From positions 1 to 37,928 of the forward strand of contig DASWED010000067.1 of assembly GCA_036394995.1 (NCBI GenBank): a DNA stretch of 37,928 nucleotides, given 5' to 3'. This document shows, piece by piece, positions 1 to 7,739 of this stretch. The position numbers and the translations under genes were made by a program. Numbering within the stretch: the stretch's first letter is position 1; each line of letters begins with the position of its first letter. The DNA is from DASWED01 sp036394995 (lineage in GTDB: Bacteria; Actinomycetota; UBA4738; JACQTL01). Below the pieces are notes generated by a model that saw only the letters and a program-made list of their open reading frames with translations, made no database searches and was not told where the DNA came from.

Positions 1-1
1 C

Positions 2-2146
2 CCGGGGGCGGGCAACCTGATCCGCGGGAACGGCCAGAGCGGGGTCGAGCTGGGCTCGGGGGGGACCGAGGTCCTGGGCAACCTGATCGGGCGGGCCGGG
101 CGGGCCAGCTCGCAGCCGGTCGGGGTGTCGATCACGGGCGCCGGGAACTTCGTCGGGGGCCTGGGCCAGGGCGAGGCGAACAGCATCCTGGGCAACGGCA
201 AGGGCGTGGTCGTCACCGGGAACTCGGCCACCGGGAACCGGATCCGGGGGAACGTGTTCTCGGGCAACACGGGACTGGCCATCGACCTGGACGGCAACGG
301 AGTCACCAGCAACGACGACGACGACGTGGACACCGGACCGAACCAACGGCAGAACTTCCCCACCCTGACCGGGGCCGTGGGGAGCGCCGGGTCCACGACG
401 GTCCAGGGGTTCATGGACGGGGCGCCCGGACAGACCATCGACCTCGACCTGTACGCCGTGGCCGTGTGCGACTCCTCCGGCCACGGCGAGGCGGACCGCT
501 TCCTGGGGACGACGAGCACCACGACGAACGGGATCGGGATCGGGCCCATCGTGACGACCGTGGGGCCGCTCCGCCCCGGGGAGTTCGTCACGGCGACGGC
601 CACCGACGGTTCGGGCAACACCTCGGAGTTCTCCACCTGCGTGCGGAGCCTCCAGGGCGGCGGGGGGTCGGTCTCGGCCGACTTCGACGGCGACGGCTTC
701 GCCGACCTCGCGGTGGGGATCCCGGGCGAGGAGCCCCAGTTCTCCGCCGGGCTCGACAGCGGGGCGGTGATCGTCATCCCGGGGTCGGCTACCGGGCTCG
801 ACCCCGCGGGCGCCATCCTGCTCCAGCAGGGATCGGGCGGCGGGCCGGACTCGCCGGAGCCGGGTGACCGGTTCGGGTCGGCGCTCGCGGCCGGGGACTT
901 CGACGGCGACGGGCTGGCCGACCTCGCGGTGGGAGCTCCGGGAGAGGACGTCGGCGCGGTGGTGGACGCCGGGGCCGTGAACGTCATCTTCGGGTCGGGT
1001 CAGGGACTCGGTGCCGGCCCGGAGCAGTTCCTCACCCAGGACACGCCGGGGATCCTCGAGACGGCCGGCAAGGGCGATGCCTTCGGCTCGGCCCTCGCCG
1101 CCGCGAACTTCGGCGTCAGCTCCGAGGTCGACCTGGCGGTGGGCGTGCCGGGCGAACGCGTCGGCACCGTGGCCGGCGCGGGCGCGGTGAACGTGATCTA
1201 CGGGTCGGCCGGGGGGCTCTCGGCGACCGGCGACCAGGTGTGGACCCAGGACACCACCGGCATCGTGGACACCGCCGAGCCCGGGGACGCGTTCGGGTTC
1301 GCGCTGGCGGCGAAGAACCTCGGGAAATCGGGGCAGGCCGACCTGGCGGTGGGGGTTCCGGGAGAGGACCTGGAGGCGGCGGCCGACGCCGGCGTGGTGA
1401 ACGTGATCTACGGGACCTCGGCCGGCCTGGACGCGACCGGCAACCAGCGGTGGAGCCAGAATTCGTCCGGCGTGCTCGACGACGCCGAGGCCGGGGACGG
1501 GTTCGGTTCGGCCCTCGCCGCCGGAGACATGGGCAACGGTGCCCCTCCGGACCTCGCGGTGGGCGTTCCCGGCGAGGACCTGGCCGGGTTCGGGTCGGAC
1601 GACGGCGCGGTGAACGTGATCTACGGGACGACCGACGGCCTGTCGTCGGCGTCCACCCAGCTGTGGACCGAGGAGTCCCCGGGGATCCTCGGGTCCGCCG
1701 CCACCGGGAACCGGTTCGGCACCGCGCTCGCGGCGCGGAACCTCGGGAACAGCGGGGAGGCGGATCTCGCGATCGGCGTGCCCGGTGAGGATGCCGGTGC
1801 GGGGGCCGTCGACGCCGGGACCGTGAACGTGATCTACGGGACGCCCGGAGGTCTGTCCGACGCCGGGAACCAGCGGTTCCTCCAGGGCGACGCCGGCCTC
1901 CTGGACTCGCCGGAGCAGGGCGACGGCTTCGGGGCCTCGCTCACCGTGGGCAACTTCGGCAACGGTACGGAGTCGGACGTGGCCATCGGGGTGCCCGGCG
2001 AGGACGTGTCGGCCGGGGCCGTCGCCGTGGTCTTCGGAACCGCCGGTGGTCTGGACGACCCCGGCAACCAGATCCTCCGCCAGGGGGCGGCCGGGCTTCC
2101 GGAGACGAGCGAGCCCGGCGACCGGTTCGGCCAGGCGGTCGGCTGA
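2..2146 (+). CDS. Secreted beta-helix / FG-GAP repeat protein (5' partial)
   Basis: The frame is open from the window edge, so the N-terminus is missing; the GTG at 125 is internal because the same repeat pattern (GNLIRGN, GNLIGR) runs upstream of it. The first ~115 visible residues look like right-handed parallel beta-helix turns (GNxIxGN, GNVFSGNTG), followed by a ~100-residue Ig-like linker ending near SEFSTCV. From about nt 680 there are seven FG-GAP (integrin alpha-type propeller) repeats with a GDxFGxALAxxN/DF...DLAVGxPGED pattern and DFDGDG calcium-type loops in the first two. The family is extracellular, with roles in adhesion or matrix binding; the ligand cannot be told. The protein stops nine residues into an eighth repeat (GDRFGQAVG-stop), which may be a natural end or a truncation. 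It converges with the minus-strand ArsR gene one base away. Confidence 0.85.
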   Translation, partial: PGAGNLIRGNGQSGVELGSGGTEVLGNLIGRAGRASSQPVGVSITGAGNFVGGLGQGEANSILGNGKGVVVTGNSATGNRIRGNVFSGNTGLAIDLDGNGVTSNDDDDVDTGPNQRQNFPTLTGAVGSAGSTTVQGFMDGAPGQTIDLDLYAVAVCDSSGHGEADRFLGTTSTTTNGIGIGPIVTTVGPLRPGEFVTATATDGSGNTSEFSTCVRSLQGGGGSVSADFDGDGFADLAVGIPGEEPQFSAGLDSGAVIVIPGSATGLDPAGAILLQQGSGGGPDSPEPGDRFGSALAAGDFDGDGLADLAVGAPGEDVGAVVDAGAVNVIFGSGQGLGAGPEQFLTQDTPGILETAGKGDAFGSALAAANFGVSSEVDLAVGVPGERVGTVAGAGAVNVIYGSAGGLSATGDQVWTQDTTGIVDTAEPGDAFGFALAAKNLGKSGQADLAVGVPGEDLEAAADAGVVNVIYGTSAGLDATGNQRWSQNSSGVLDDAEAGDGFGSALAAGDMGNGAPPDLAVGVPGEDLAGFGSDDGAVNVIYGTTDGLSSASTQLWTEESPGILGSAATGNRFGTALAARNLGNSGEADLAIGVPGEDAGAGAVDAGTVNVIYGTPGGLSDAGNQRFLQGDAGLLDSPEQGDGFGASLTVGNFGNGTESDVAIGVPGEDVSAGAVAVVFGTAGGLDDPGNQILRQGAAGLPETSEPGDRFGQAVG
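690..2143 (+). repeat. Seven coding FG-GAP repeats, about 65-70 codons each
   Basis: Each unit contains GDxFGxAL, then DLAVGVPGED or a close variant, then GAVNVIYG. The units differ by many synonymous and non-synonymous changes, so this is an old protein-level repeat rather than a fresh DNA duplication. Confidence 0.75.
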
Positions 2147-2147
2147 T

Positions 2148-2474
2148 CTACCCCGATCCCAGGTGACGCCGGAGGGCCTCGAGGCGCTCGTCCCACTCGC
2201 CGCCGACGCTCGCCATCCAGGAGACGGCCTCGCGCATGGGGGGCGGAGTCAGGCGGTAGCGAACCTCCCGGCCCTCTCGCGTGGTGGTGACCAGGCCGGC
2301 CTGGGCCAGCGCGGCGAGGTGCTTCGACACCGCCTGCCGGGTCACGGGGAGACCGGCGGCCAGCTCGGTGGCCGTGACCGGACCGGAGCGGGACAGCATC
2401 GACACCACCCGGCGGCGGGTGGGATCGGACAGGGCCTGGAACACCGCTCCCACGCGGTCGTCGGGGGCGGTCAC
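2148..2474 (-). CDS. ArsR-family winged-helix transcriptional regulator
   Basis: A 108-residue protein starting at GTG (VTAPDDRVGAVFQALSDPTRRR). LSDPTRRRVVSML and the recognition-helix stretch VTRQAVSKHLAAL (about residues 44-56) are typical of ArsR regulators of the SRPBCC-associated type, which bind palindromic operators as dimers. There is no CxC metal-binding pair in the helix that senses metals in ArsR/SmtB, so metal sensing is unlikely. Its GTG overlaps the TGA of the upstream SRPBCC gene (GTGA, 2471-2474), so the two are co-translated. The likely operator is the TGCAAC-N6-GTTGCA palindrome at 2906-2923. Family call is firm; the effector is unknown. Confidence 0.92.
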   Translation of the reverse strand: MTAPDDRVGAVFQALSDPTRRRVVSMLSRSGPVTATELAAGLPVTRQAVSKHLAALAQAGLVTTTREGREVRYRLTPPPMREAVSWMASVGGEWDERLEALRRHLGSG

Positions 2475-2836
2475 CGCGCCACCGCCTGGAGCCCGCGGGC
2501 GGGCTCGGACGCCGGGAGCGGGGTCCACTCCCGGACCGTCAGGATCGTTCGATCGGACCGCGGCTCGAGGGTCAGCTCCACCCGGGACCCCGGTCCCGGC
2601 AACCCGCCTCCCGGTTCCTCGAACGGCCACCACCGGAACGCCAGCCGCCGGCCGGGCTCGACGGCCTCCACCACCAAGCGGCGCGAGACGCCGTCCTCGC
2701 GGGTCACCGTGCCCCGGCCGCCGGGACGGACCTCGATCTCCACTCGGCCCCCGAGCCAGGCGGACAACCGATCGGGCTCGGTGAGCGCCGACCACACCTC
2801 GACCGGAGACGCGTCCAGCGACACCTCGCGGACCAC
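2471..2836 (-). CDS. SRPBCC (AHSA1/START-like) domain protein
   Basis: About 121 residues from the GTG at 2836, which has an AGGA ribosome-binding site eight bases upstream; in-frame TTG codons at 2857 and 2866 would add 7-10 residues. The start VREVSLDASPVEVWSALTEP and the later W-x-F-E-E-P and VxLTLEPRSDRTILTVRE segments follow the AHSA1-like helix-grip fold, a hydrophobic-ligand-binding domain. The gene is translationally coupled to the ArsR gene, a pairing very common in actinobacteria and often self-regulated. It is transcribed away from clpP. The ligand is unknown. Confidence 0.85.
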   Translation of the reverse strand: MVREVSLDASPVEVWSALTEPDRLSAWLGGRVEIEVRPGGRGTVTREDGVSRRLVVEAVEPGRRLAFRWWPFEEPGGGLPGPGSRVELTLEPRSDRTILTVREWTPLPASEPARGLQAVAR

Positions 2837-2874
2837 CGCGGAATCCTGGTCACCCAATTCGCGCAACCCCCCGG

Positions 2875-2904
2875 TTGCACCCCCACACCGCTCCGGAGTA
2901 GGAT
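2875..2904 (+). promoter_or_regulatory. Putative sigma-70-type promoter for clpP
   Basis: TTGCAC (2875-2880) and TAGGAT (2899-2904) are separated by 18 bases and lie 45 bases before the clpP GTG. The spacing and hexamers fit a housekeeping promoter; this is inference from sequence alone. Confidence 0.5.
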
Positions 2905-2905
2905 A

Positions 2906-2923
2906 TGCAACCGAACAGTTGCA
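2906..2923. promoter_or_regulatory. Palindromic operator TGCAAC-N6-GTTGCA
   Basis: A perfect 6-6-6 inverted repeat between the divergent SRPBCC-ArsR pair and clpP, just downstream of the putative clpP -10 hexamer. A third GTTGCA half-site lies at 2874-2879 over the -35 hexamer. The size and place fit an ArsR dimer site that would block transcription in both directions. Confidence 0.6.
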
Positions 2924-2948
2924 CACTAGCACGACCGAGGAGGTCCCC

Positions 2949-3560
2949 GTGCACACGCCACCGATCGGACGCGCCGAGCCCGCCCGAGCCGAGGCCGAGG
3001 TCCTGCCGCTCGAGGAGTTCACCTACCGGCGACTGTTCGCCGAACGGATGGTGTTCCTCCGAGGGGAGATCAAGGACAGCGTCGGCGACGACATCGCCGC
3101 CCAGCTGCTGGCCCTCGACGCGGTGTCCGACGACGACATCACGCTGTTCATCGATTCCCCCGGCGGCGACATCACCGGCCTGTTCGCCATCCACGACACC
3201 ATCCAGCTGATCCGGTCACGGGTCCACACGCGATGCCTGGGCATGGCGGCGTCGAGCGCCGCGGTCATCCTGGCGACCGGGACCGGCATCCGCTCGGCCA
3301 CCTCCAACGCCCGCATCCTCATCCACCAGCCCCACGGTGGGTTCCAGGGCACCGCGAGGGACATCGAGATCCACGCCAAGGAGTTCGCGTTCCTCCGCCG
3401 GCGCCTCGAGGAGATCCTGGCCGAACGGACCGGCCAGCCCATCGAGCGCATCCGCGAGGACACGGACCGCGACTTCTGGCTCACGGCCGAGGCCGCCAAG
3501 GAATACGGGCTCATCGACGAGATCCTGATCCGTCGGCCCTCCCTCGCTCGAGCGACCTGA
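2949..3560 (+). CDS. clpP: ATP-dependent Clp protease proteolytic subunit
   Basis: A 203-residue protein with the full ClpP triad: Ser in GMAASSAAVI, His in RILIHQPHGG and Asp in DTDRDFWLTAEAAKEYGLID. FIDSPGGDITGLFAIHDT matches the oxyanion/handle region. The GTG start is preceded by a GAGGAGG ribosome-binding site. ClpP forms a tetradecameric serine-protease chamber fed by ClpX or ClpC ATPases. No ATPase gene, second clpP or trigger factor gene lies next to it, so it is probably an extra paralogue. Its 5' region is shared with the divergent SRPBCC-ArsR pair, suggesting it may be under ArsR control. Confidence 0.93.
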   Translation: MHTPPIGRAEPARAEAEVLPLEEFTYRRLFAERMVFLRGEIKDSVGDDIAAQLLALDAVSDDDITLFIDSPGGDITGLFAIHDTIQLIRSRVHTRCLGMAASSAAVILATGTGIRSATSNARILIHQPHGGFQGTARDIEIHAKEFAFLRRRLEEILAERTGQPIERIREDTDRDFWLTAEAAKEYGLIDEILIRRPSLARAT

Positions 3561-3600
3561 GGGAACCCCCGCTCGCCGCAGGCGGTAGACACTGGAGGCG

Positions 3601-4164
3601 ATGACACGTCCCCTCCTGCTCCTGACGCTCCTGGTGGCCTGCTCGTCGTCGGGCCCGGCCCCGACCACTCCGGCCCCCTCGTCCCCGGTTCCCTCGCCGC
3701 CGCCGTCCCTCGCGCGGGCGTACGAACGGCCCTGCGAGGAGAGCGTGTTCGGGACGCTCGGGGCGCACTGGCGCGACCGCAGCCTGGTGGTGGGACCGAT
3801 CGCGTTCGTCGGACTCCCCGCGGGCGCCGCCGAGGGCTCGCTGGGCGTCCATGGCACCCGGGCCTACCCGCAGAAGGTCCTGGCGGTGGTGGACCGCGGC
3901 GGTCCGGTCACGGTCTCGGTGGCGCCGGAGGCGAGGGCGTTCGCCGGCCTCCTCTACGACCCCCACCGCTTCCCGGACGGCCGCGTCGGCCTGGCCTCGA
4001 CGGACGTGGGCGTCACGTTCCACCCCTGCGGAGGGGACCAGCGCCGCACCCAGTTCAACGGCGGCATCCTGGTGCTCCGGCCGGGGTGCGTCGTGCTCGA
4101 CGTCTCGTGGCCGGACGGCCACCGGCGCGTCCCCATCCCGTTCGCCGGCGCGTCCTGCGAGTGA
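3601..4164 (+). CDS. Putative secreted lipoprotein, function unknown
   Basis: The 187-residue product begins with a short hydrophobic stretch ending in a lipobox (LVAC, Cys14), followed by a Ser/Pro/Thr-rich linker (residues 15-40), typical of actinobacterial lipoproteins tethered outside the membrane. The globular part has three later cysteines, including CGGDQRR and RPGCVVLDV, which could form disulfides. A GGAGG ribosome-binding site lies just before ATG 3601. I do not recognise the domain. It follows clpP on the same strand after 40 bases and converges with the next gene. Confidence 0.75.
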   Translation: MTRPLLLLTLLVACSSSGPAPTTPAPSSPVPSPPPSLARAYERPCEESVFGTLGAHWRDRSLVVGPIAFVGLPAGAAEGSLGVHGTRAYPQKVLAVVDRGGPVTVSVAPEARAFAGLLYDPHRFPDGRVGLASTDVGVTFHPCGGDQRRTQFNGGILVLRPGCVVLDVSWPDGHRRVPIPFAGASCE

Positions 4165-4165
4165 C

Positions 4166-4927
4166 CTACCCGGGGGACGCCACCTCGCGGGCGATGCGCC
4201 ATTCGCGGGCGGCCTTCTTCCAGTCGCCGTGCTTCCTCGACCACACGACGTCGGTGATGATCTGCACCACCCCGAGGGCCACGATCGCCGCGACGGCCCA
4301 CCACGGCGTGCGCGACAGGTCGCTGTTCGACGCGACGAAGGCCAGGACGACGAACGGGGCGACCTTCGAGGCCACGGCACCGGAGGCATGCATCGCGGCC
4401 CGGGCGGTGGGCGCGGCGCGGAGGTACGTGGCGTAGTCGGTCTTCAGCCCGGGCTGGATCCGGAACGGCCCGCCGGGGAAATAGCACAGGAACCGGATGC
4501 CGACGAGGCGGCCCACCAGCCAGTGGGCCAGGTCGTGGAGCGTGACCGACAGCCCGCCGGCGGCCACCACCAGCAGGACGCCGCCGATTGCCGGGTGCGG
4601 CGGATCGGCCGCCACATCGGACGGCTGGTCGAACCCCTCCACGAGCCCCACGCCGAAGGCCGTGACGAGCGCCATGGCGACGGTTCCCACCACCAGGACG
4701 GCGTTCCCCAGCCACACGGGGAAGCGCCACCGCTTGGCGGACTGGAACGCCGCCCGGTCGATCCGGCCGGCCTGGGCGGCGTGCCGGGCGGTGAGGTCGG
4801 GGTCGAGCTTCAGCCTTCGGACGACCCGCCAGAACCCGAGGACCCGGAGGTCGTGGTCGCCCGAGGCCACGGCGGCCTCGATCCGGTCGAGCTCCGCGCC
4901 GATCTCGTCGCCAGTCTCATCCGTCAT
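4166..4927 (-). CDS. Multi-pass membrane protein with HDxxH motif, M50-like
   Basis: The product is 253 residues from ATG 4927; a GTG at 4945 would add six. After a hydrophilic N-terminal ~65 residues come several hydrophobic segments (about 71-95, 113-130, 185-200 and 208-226). The third segment contains LHDLAHWLVGRLVGI (His131, His135), which lines up with the HExxH zinc site of M50 site-2 proteases but has Asp in place of the catalytic Glu. Asp226 in ITDVVWSRKHGDWKK could be the third metal ligand. It may be a variant or inactive intramembrane metalloprotease; this is inference from the motif. It is divergent from the PASTA kinase. Confidence 0.7.
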   Translation of the reverse strand: MTDETGDEIGAELDRIEAAVASGDHDLRVLGFWRVVRRLKLDPDLTARHAAQAGRIDRAAFQSAKRWRFPVWLGNAVLVVGTVAMALVTAFGVGLVEGFDQPSDVAADPPHPAIGGVLLVVAAGGLSVTLHDLAHWLVGRLVGIRFLCYFPGGPFRIQPGLKTDYATYLRAAPTARAAMHASGAVASKVAPFVVLAFVASNSDLSRTPWWAVAAIVALGVVQIITDVVWSRKHGDWKKAAREWRIAREVASPG

Positions 4928-4955
4928 GGAGGGCGATCTTGCCACCTCGGCACCC

Positions 4956-4986
4956 TACAATGGGGCCGCGTCTTCCCCGCGGCCCC
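4956..4986 (+). promoter_or_regulatory. Putative -10 element and 9-bp stem in the kinase leader
   Basis: TACAAT at 4956-4961 is a good -10 hexamer without a clear -35. It is followed by a perfect inverted repeat (4962-4970 with 4978-4986, loop of seven). The repeat lies 14 bases before the kinase start. Since transcription would begin near 4968, it may act as an operator rather than as an RNA hairpin. Confidence 0.4.
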
Positions 4987-5000
4987 CCAGACGGGAACGG

Positions 5001-6830
5001 ATGAGCCAGACGACCTCGGTCCGGGCCAGGTACCAGATCATGTCCAAGGTCGCCTCCGGCGGCATGGGCGAGGTCTACCGTGCCCGGGATTCGGTCCTGG
5101 CCCGGGACGTGGCCATCAAGGTCCTGCACCGCAACCTGGCCGGCGACCCCGGGTTCATCGAGCGGTTCCGCCGGGAGGCCCGGGCCGCGGCCCTGCTGTC
5201 ACATCCGAACATCGTGGCCGTCCACGACTGGGGCTCCACCACGAACGGCACCTATTTCATGGTCATGGAGTTCGTCCGGGGCCGGAACCTCCGTGACATC
5301 CTCACGCACTACGGCCGGCTGGAGCCGCAGCAGGCCGTGGAGGTGCTCATCCAGATGCTCGCCGCCCTGGACCACGCCCATCGCCACGGGATCGTCCACC
5401 GCGACGTGAAGCCCGAGAACGTGCTGCTGACGCCGGAGGGCCACGTGAAGGTGGCCGACTTCGGCCTGGCCCGGGCGTTCGCCGAGTCCCGGGTGAGCCA
5501 GGCCCCCGGGACCGTGACCGGCACCGTGCAGTACCTGGCGCCGGAGCAGATCCAGGGCGAGCCGGCCGACCCGCGCACCGACCTGTACGCCACCGGCGTG
5601 GTGGCCTACGAGCTGCTCACCGGCCACGTGCCGTTCACCGGCGAGACCTCCCTGGCCATCGCGTACAAGCATCTGTCGGACCGGGTCCCGCCGCCGTCGA
5701 AGGACGTGCCGGAGGTCCCGCCCGCACTGGACCGCATCGTGTCCCAGGCCACCGAGAAGGAGCGGGACAAGCGACCGGGAAGCGCCGCCGAGCTCCGTGG
5801 CGCGCTCCTGGCCGCCTCGGGGTCGACGCCCTCGGCCCGCTCGATCGGCGAGCTGGTGAAGGAGCTCCCCGCCGACGCGCACTCCGAGGACGACCGGGCG
5901 TTCACGGTGACCATCCCCCAGCGGCTGTCGGTCAAGGCCCGCCGGCGGCGGCTGTGGCGCCGGATCGCCGTGTCGCTCATGGCAGTGGTCCTGCTGGCCG
6001 GTGGCGGGCTGGCGGCGTGGGCCTACGTGATCCCCCACTACACGGACGTGCCGAACGTGGTGGGCCTCACGCAGCAGACGGCGGCCGACCGCCTCGACGG
6101 CGCCGGGCTCGACGCCCAGTTCGGTCCTCCCGCCACGTCCACGACCGTCCCCGAGGGGCAGGTGGTGCAGGAGCAGCCGGCGGCCGGCGCGAAGGTCCGC
6201 AAGGGAACCGACATCGTCCTCACGGTCTCGGCGGGCCTGCCGCTCCGCAGCGTGCCGGCGGTCACGAACCAGCGGCTGGATGCGGCGCGGACGGCCCTCG
6301 AGGGCGACGGGCTGGTCGTGGACGTCCGCCACGCCTACAGCGACACCGTCCGTAAGGGCCTGGTCATCGACCAGAACCCGTCGGCCGGCCAGCGCATCCA
6401 GTTCGGCAGCGGGGTCACGATCGTCGTGAGCGACGGTAAGCAGCCCATCGAGGTCCCCAACGTGGTGGGCAAGCCCAGCGCCGACGCCCAGTCCGTGCTC
6501 GTGGCCCAGAAGTTCGAGGTGACCACCGACGAGGAGTACTCGGCCTCCGTCGGCGCCGGCGACGTGATCCGCCAGAGCCCCCGGGCCGGCACCGTCGTCC
6601 CGGTGGGGAGCTCCATCCATCTGGTCGTCTCGCTCGGACCGAAGACCTTCCCCATGCCGTCCGTGATCGGCCTGCCCTCCGACGAGGCCACCTCGAAGCT
6701 CGAGGGCATGGGCCTCCACGTCCGGGTGATCCAGATCCCCAGCTCCACCGGCGACACCGTGGTCGGTCAGACCCCCGGCGGCGGCGCCACGGTGGCGCAG
6801 GGCCAGACCGTCAGCATCTACGCCGCCTGA
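5001..6830 (+). CDS. pknB: PASTA-domain serine/threonine protein kinase (PknB/StkP type)
   Basis: The 609-residue protein has an N-terminal kinase domain: glycine loop SGGMGEVYRA (19-28), Lys40, HRD Asp135 in IVHRDVKPEN, DFG Asp153 and APE at 180-182. A juxtamembrane Arg-rich stretch (314-321) and one membrane helix (about 321-343) are followed by four extracellular PASTA repeats of about 67 residues, each opening with a V-P-x-V/M-P-S-V motif (DVPNVVG, SVPAVTN, EVPNVVG, PMPSVIG). PASTA kinases sense muropeptides or lipid II and regulate cell-wall growth. Here the gene stands alone, without pbpA, rodA, FHA or phosphatase genes, so it may be a paralogue of the divisome-linked kinase. Confidence 0.95.
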   Translation: MSQTTSVRARYQIMSKVASGGMGEVYRARDSVLARDVAIKVLHRNLAGDPGFIERFRREARAAALLSHPNIVAVHDWGSTTNGTYFMVMEFVRGRNLRDILTHYGRLEPQQAVEVLIQMLAALDHAHRHGIVHRDVKPENVLLTPEGHVKVADFGLARAFAESRVSQAPGTVTGTVQYLAPEQIQGEPADPRTDLYATGVVAYELLTGHVPFTGETSLAIAYKHLSDRVPPPSKDVPEVPPALDRIVSQATEKERDKRPGSAAELRGALLAASGSTPSARSIGELVKELPADAHSEDDRAFTVTIPQRLSVKARRRRLWRRIAVSLMAVVLLAGGGLAAWAYVIPHYTDVPNVVGLTQQTAADRLDGAGLDAQFGPPATSTTVPEGQVVQEQPAAGAKVRKGTDIVLTVSAGLPLRSVPAVTNQRLDAARTALEGDGLVVDVRHAYSDTVRKGLVIDQNPSAGQRIQFGSGVTIVVSDGKQPIEVPNVVGKPSADAQSVLVAQKFEVTTDEEYSASVGAGDVIRQSPRAGTVVPVGSSIHLVVSLGPKTFPMPSVIGLPSDEATSKLEGMGLHVRVIQIPSSTGDTVVGQTPGGGATVAQGQTVSIYAA

Positions 6831-6890
6831 CCGGGTCGGCCGGACGGTGGGCGGCGTGACGCCGGTGGAGCCGTCCGCGAGACTGCGGCG

Positions 6891-7739
6891 GTGATCGTCG
6901 GAGCGCACATCCGCGGAGGGCTGTCCTCCGTAGTGGCGGGGGCGGCGGCCATCGGGGCCGAGGCCGTCCAGCTCTTCGCGTCGAGCCCGCGGATGTGGCG
7001 GCCCCCGGCCATCGACGACGACACGGCGGCCGCGTTCCGCCAGGAGTCCCGCGGGGCCGGCATCCGGTCCGTGTACCTGCACGCGCCGTACCTCGTGAAC
7101 ATCGCGTCGCCGAGCGCGGAGTTCCACCGGCGGTCCGTGGAACTCTCGCGGGCGTCGCTCGTCGCGGCAGGGGCCCTGGGCGCGGAGGGGGTGGTCGTCC
7201 ACGCCGGGGCGGGCGGCCCCGGAGAGCCGGGCGAAGCACTGGCCCGGGCGGCGGCCGCACTGGAGTCGCTCGCCGAAGTGGATGCCGGCGCTCACGTCGC
7301 CGTCGAGCTCATGGCCGGGAGCCGGGGGGCCGTCGCCAGCACGGTCGAGGAGGCAGAGCGGCTGTTCGACGCAGTGCCCGGCCACGAGCGGCTCCGGCTG
7401 TGCCTCGACACCTGTCACCTGTTCGCGGCGGGGTACGCGCTCGACGAGCCGGAAGGGGTCCGTGAGTGCTTCGCGGAGCTGGGACGATCGGGCCTCGGCC
7501 CCCGGCTCGTCCTGATCCACGCGAACGACGCCGCGTTCCCCCGCGGGTCCCGCCGGGACCGCCACGCCAACATCGGCCTGGGCGAGATCGGCCGCGACGG
7601 CTTCGCCGCGATCCTGCGCCGGGACGAACTTCGCGGCTGCACCGTGCTGTGCGAAACCCCCGGCGACGAGGCGACGCGCCGCCGCGACGTCGCCACCCTC
7701 AAGGAGCTCGCAGCCGGCCACCCAAGGGCCACGCAGTGA
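6891..7739 (+). CDS. nfo: Deoxyribonuclease IV (AP endonuclease)
   Basis: A 282-residue TIM-barrel endonuclease IV with all expected metal ligands: His64, His104, Glu139, Asp173, His176, His210, Asp223, His225 and Glu255, within YLHAPYLVN, VVHAG, CLDTCHLFAAGY, LIHANDA and DRHANIGLGEIG. It cleaves 5' of abasic sites in base excision repair using a three-zinc centre. The start is GTG 6891, 60 bases after the kinase stop. Its TGA overlaps the GTG of the transporter downstream, so the two are co-translated. Confidence 0.95.
   Translation: MIVGAHIRGGLSSVVAGAAAIGAEAVQLFASSPRMWRPPAIDDDTAAAFRQESRGAGIRSVYLHAPYLVNIASPSAEFHRRSVELSRASLVAAGALGAEGVVVHAGAGGPGEPGEALARAAAALESLAEVDAGAHVAVELMAGSRGAVASTVEEAERLFDAVPGHERLRLCLDTCHLFAAGYALDEPEGVRECFAELGRSGLGPRLVLIHANDAAFPRGSRRDRHANIGLGEIGRDGFAAILRRDELRGCTVLCETPGDEATRRRDVATLKELAAGHPRATQ

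Noticed and set aside
3601..4164. Possible horizontal island start at the lipoprotein gene
   Set aside because: Base composition and codon use look like those of the neighbours, and there are no repeats, integrase or tRNA gene nearby.
5199..7721. Long minus-strand frame opposite the PASTA kinase and nfo
   Set aside because: It is a mirror of two strongly supported genes and has composition typical of an antisense frame.
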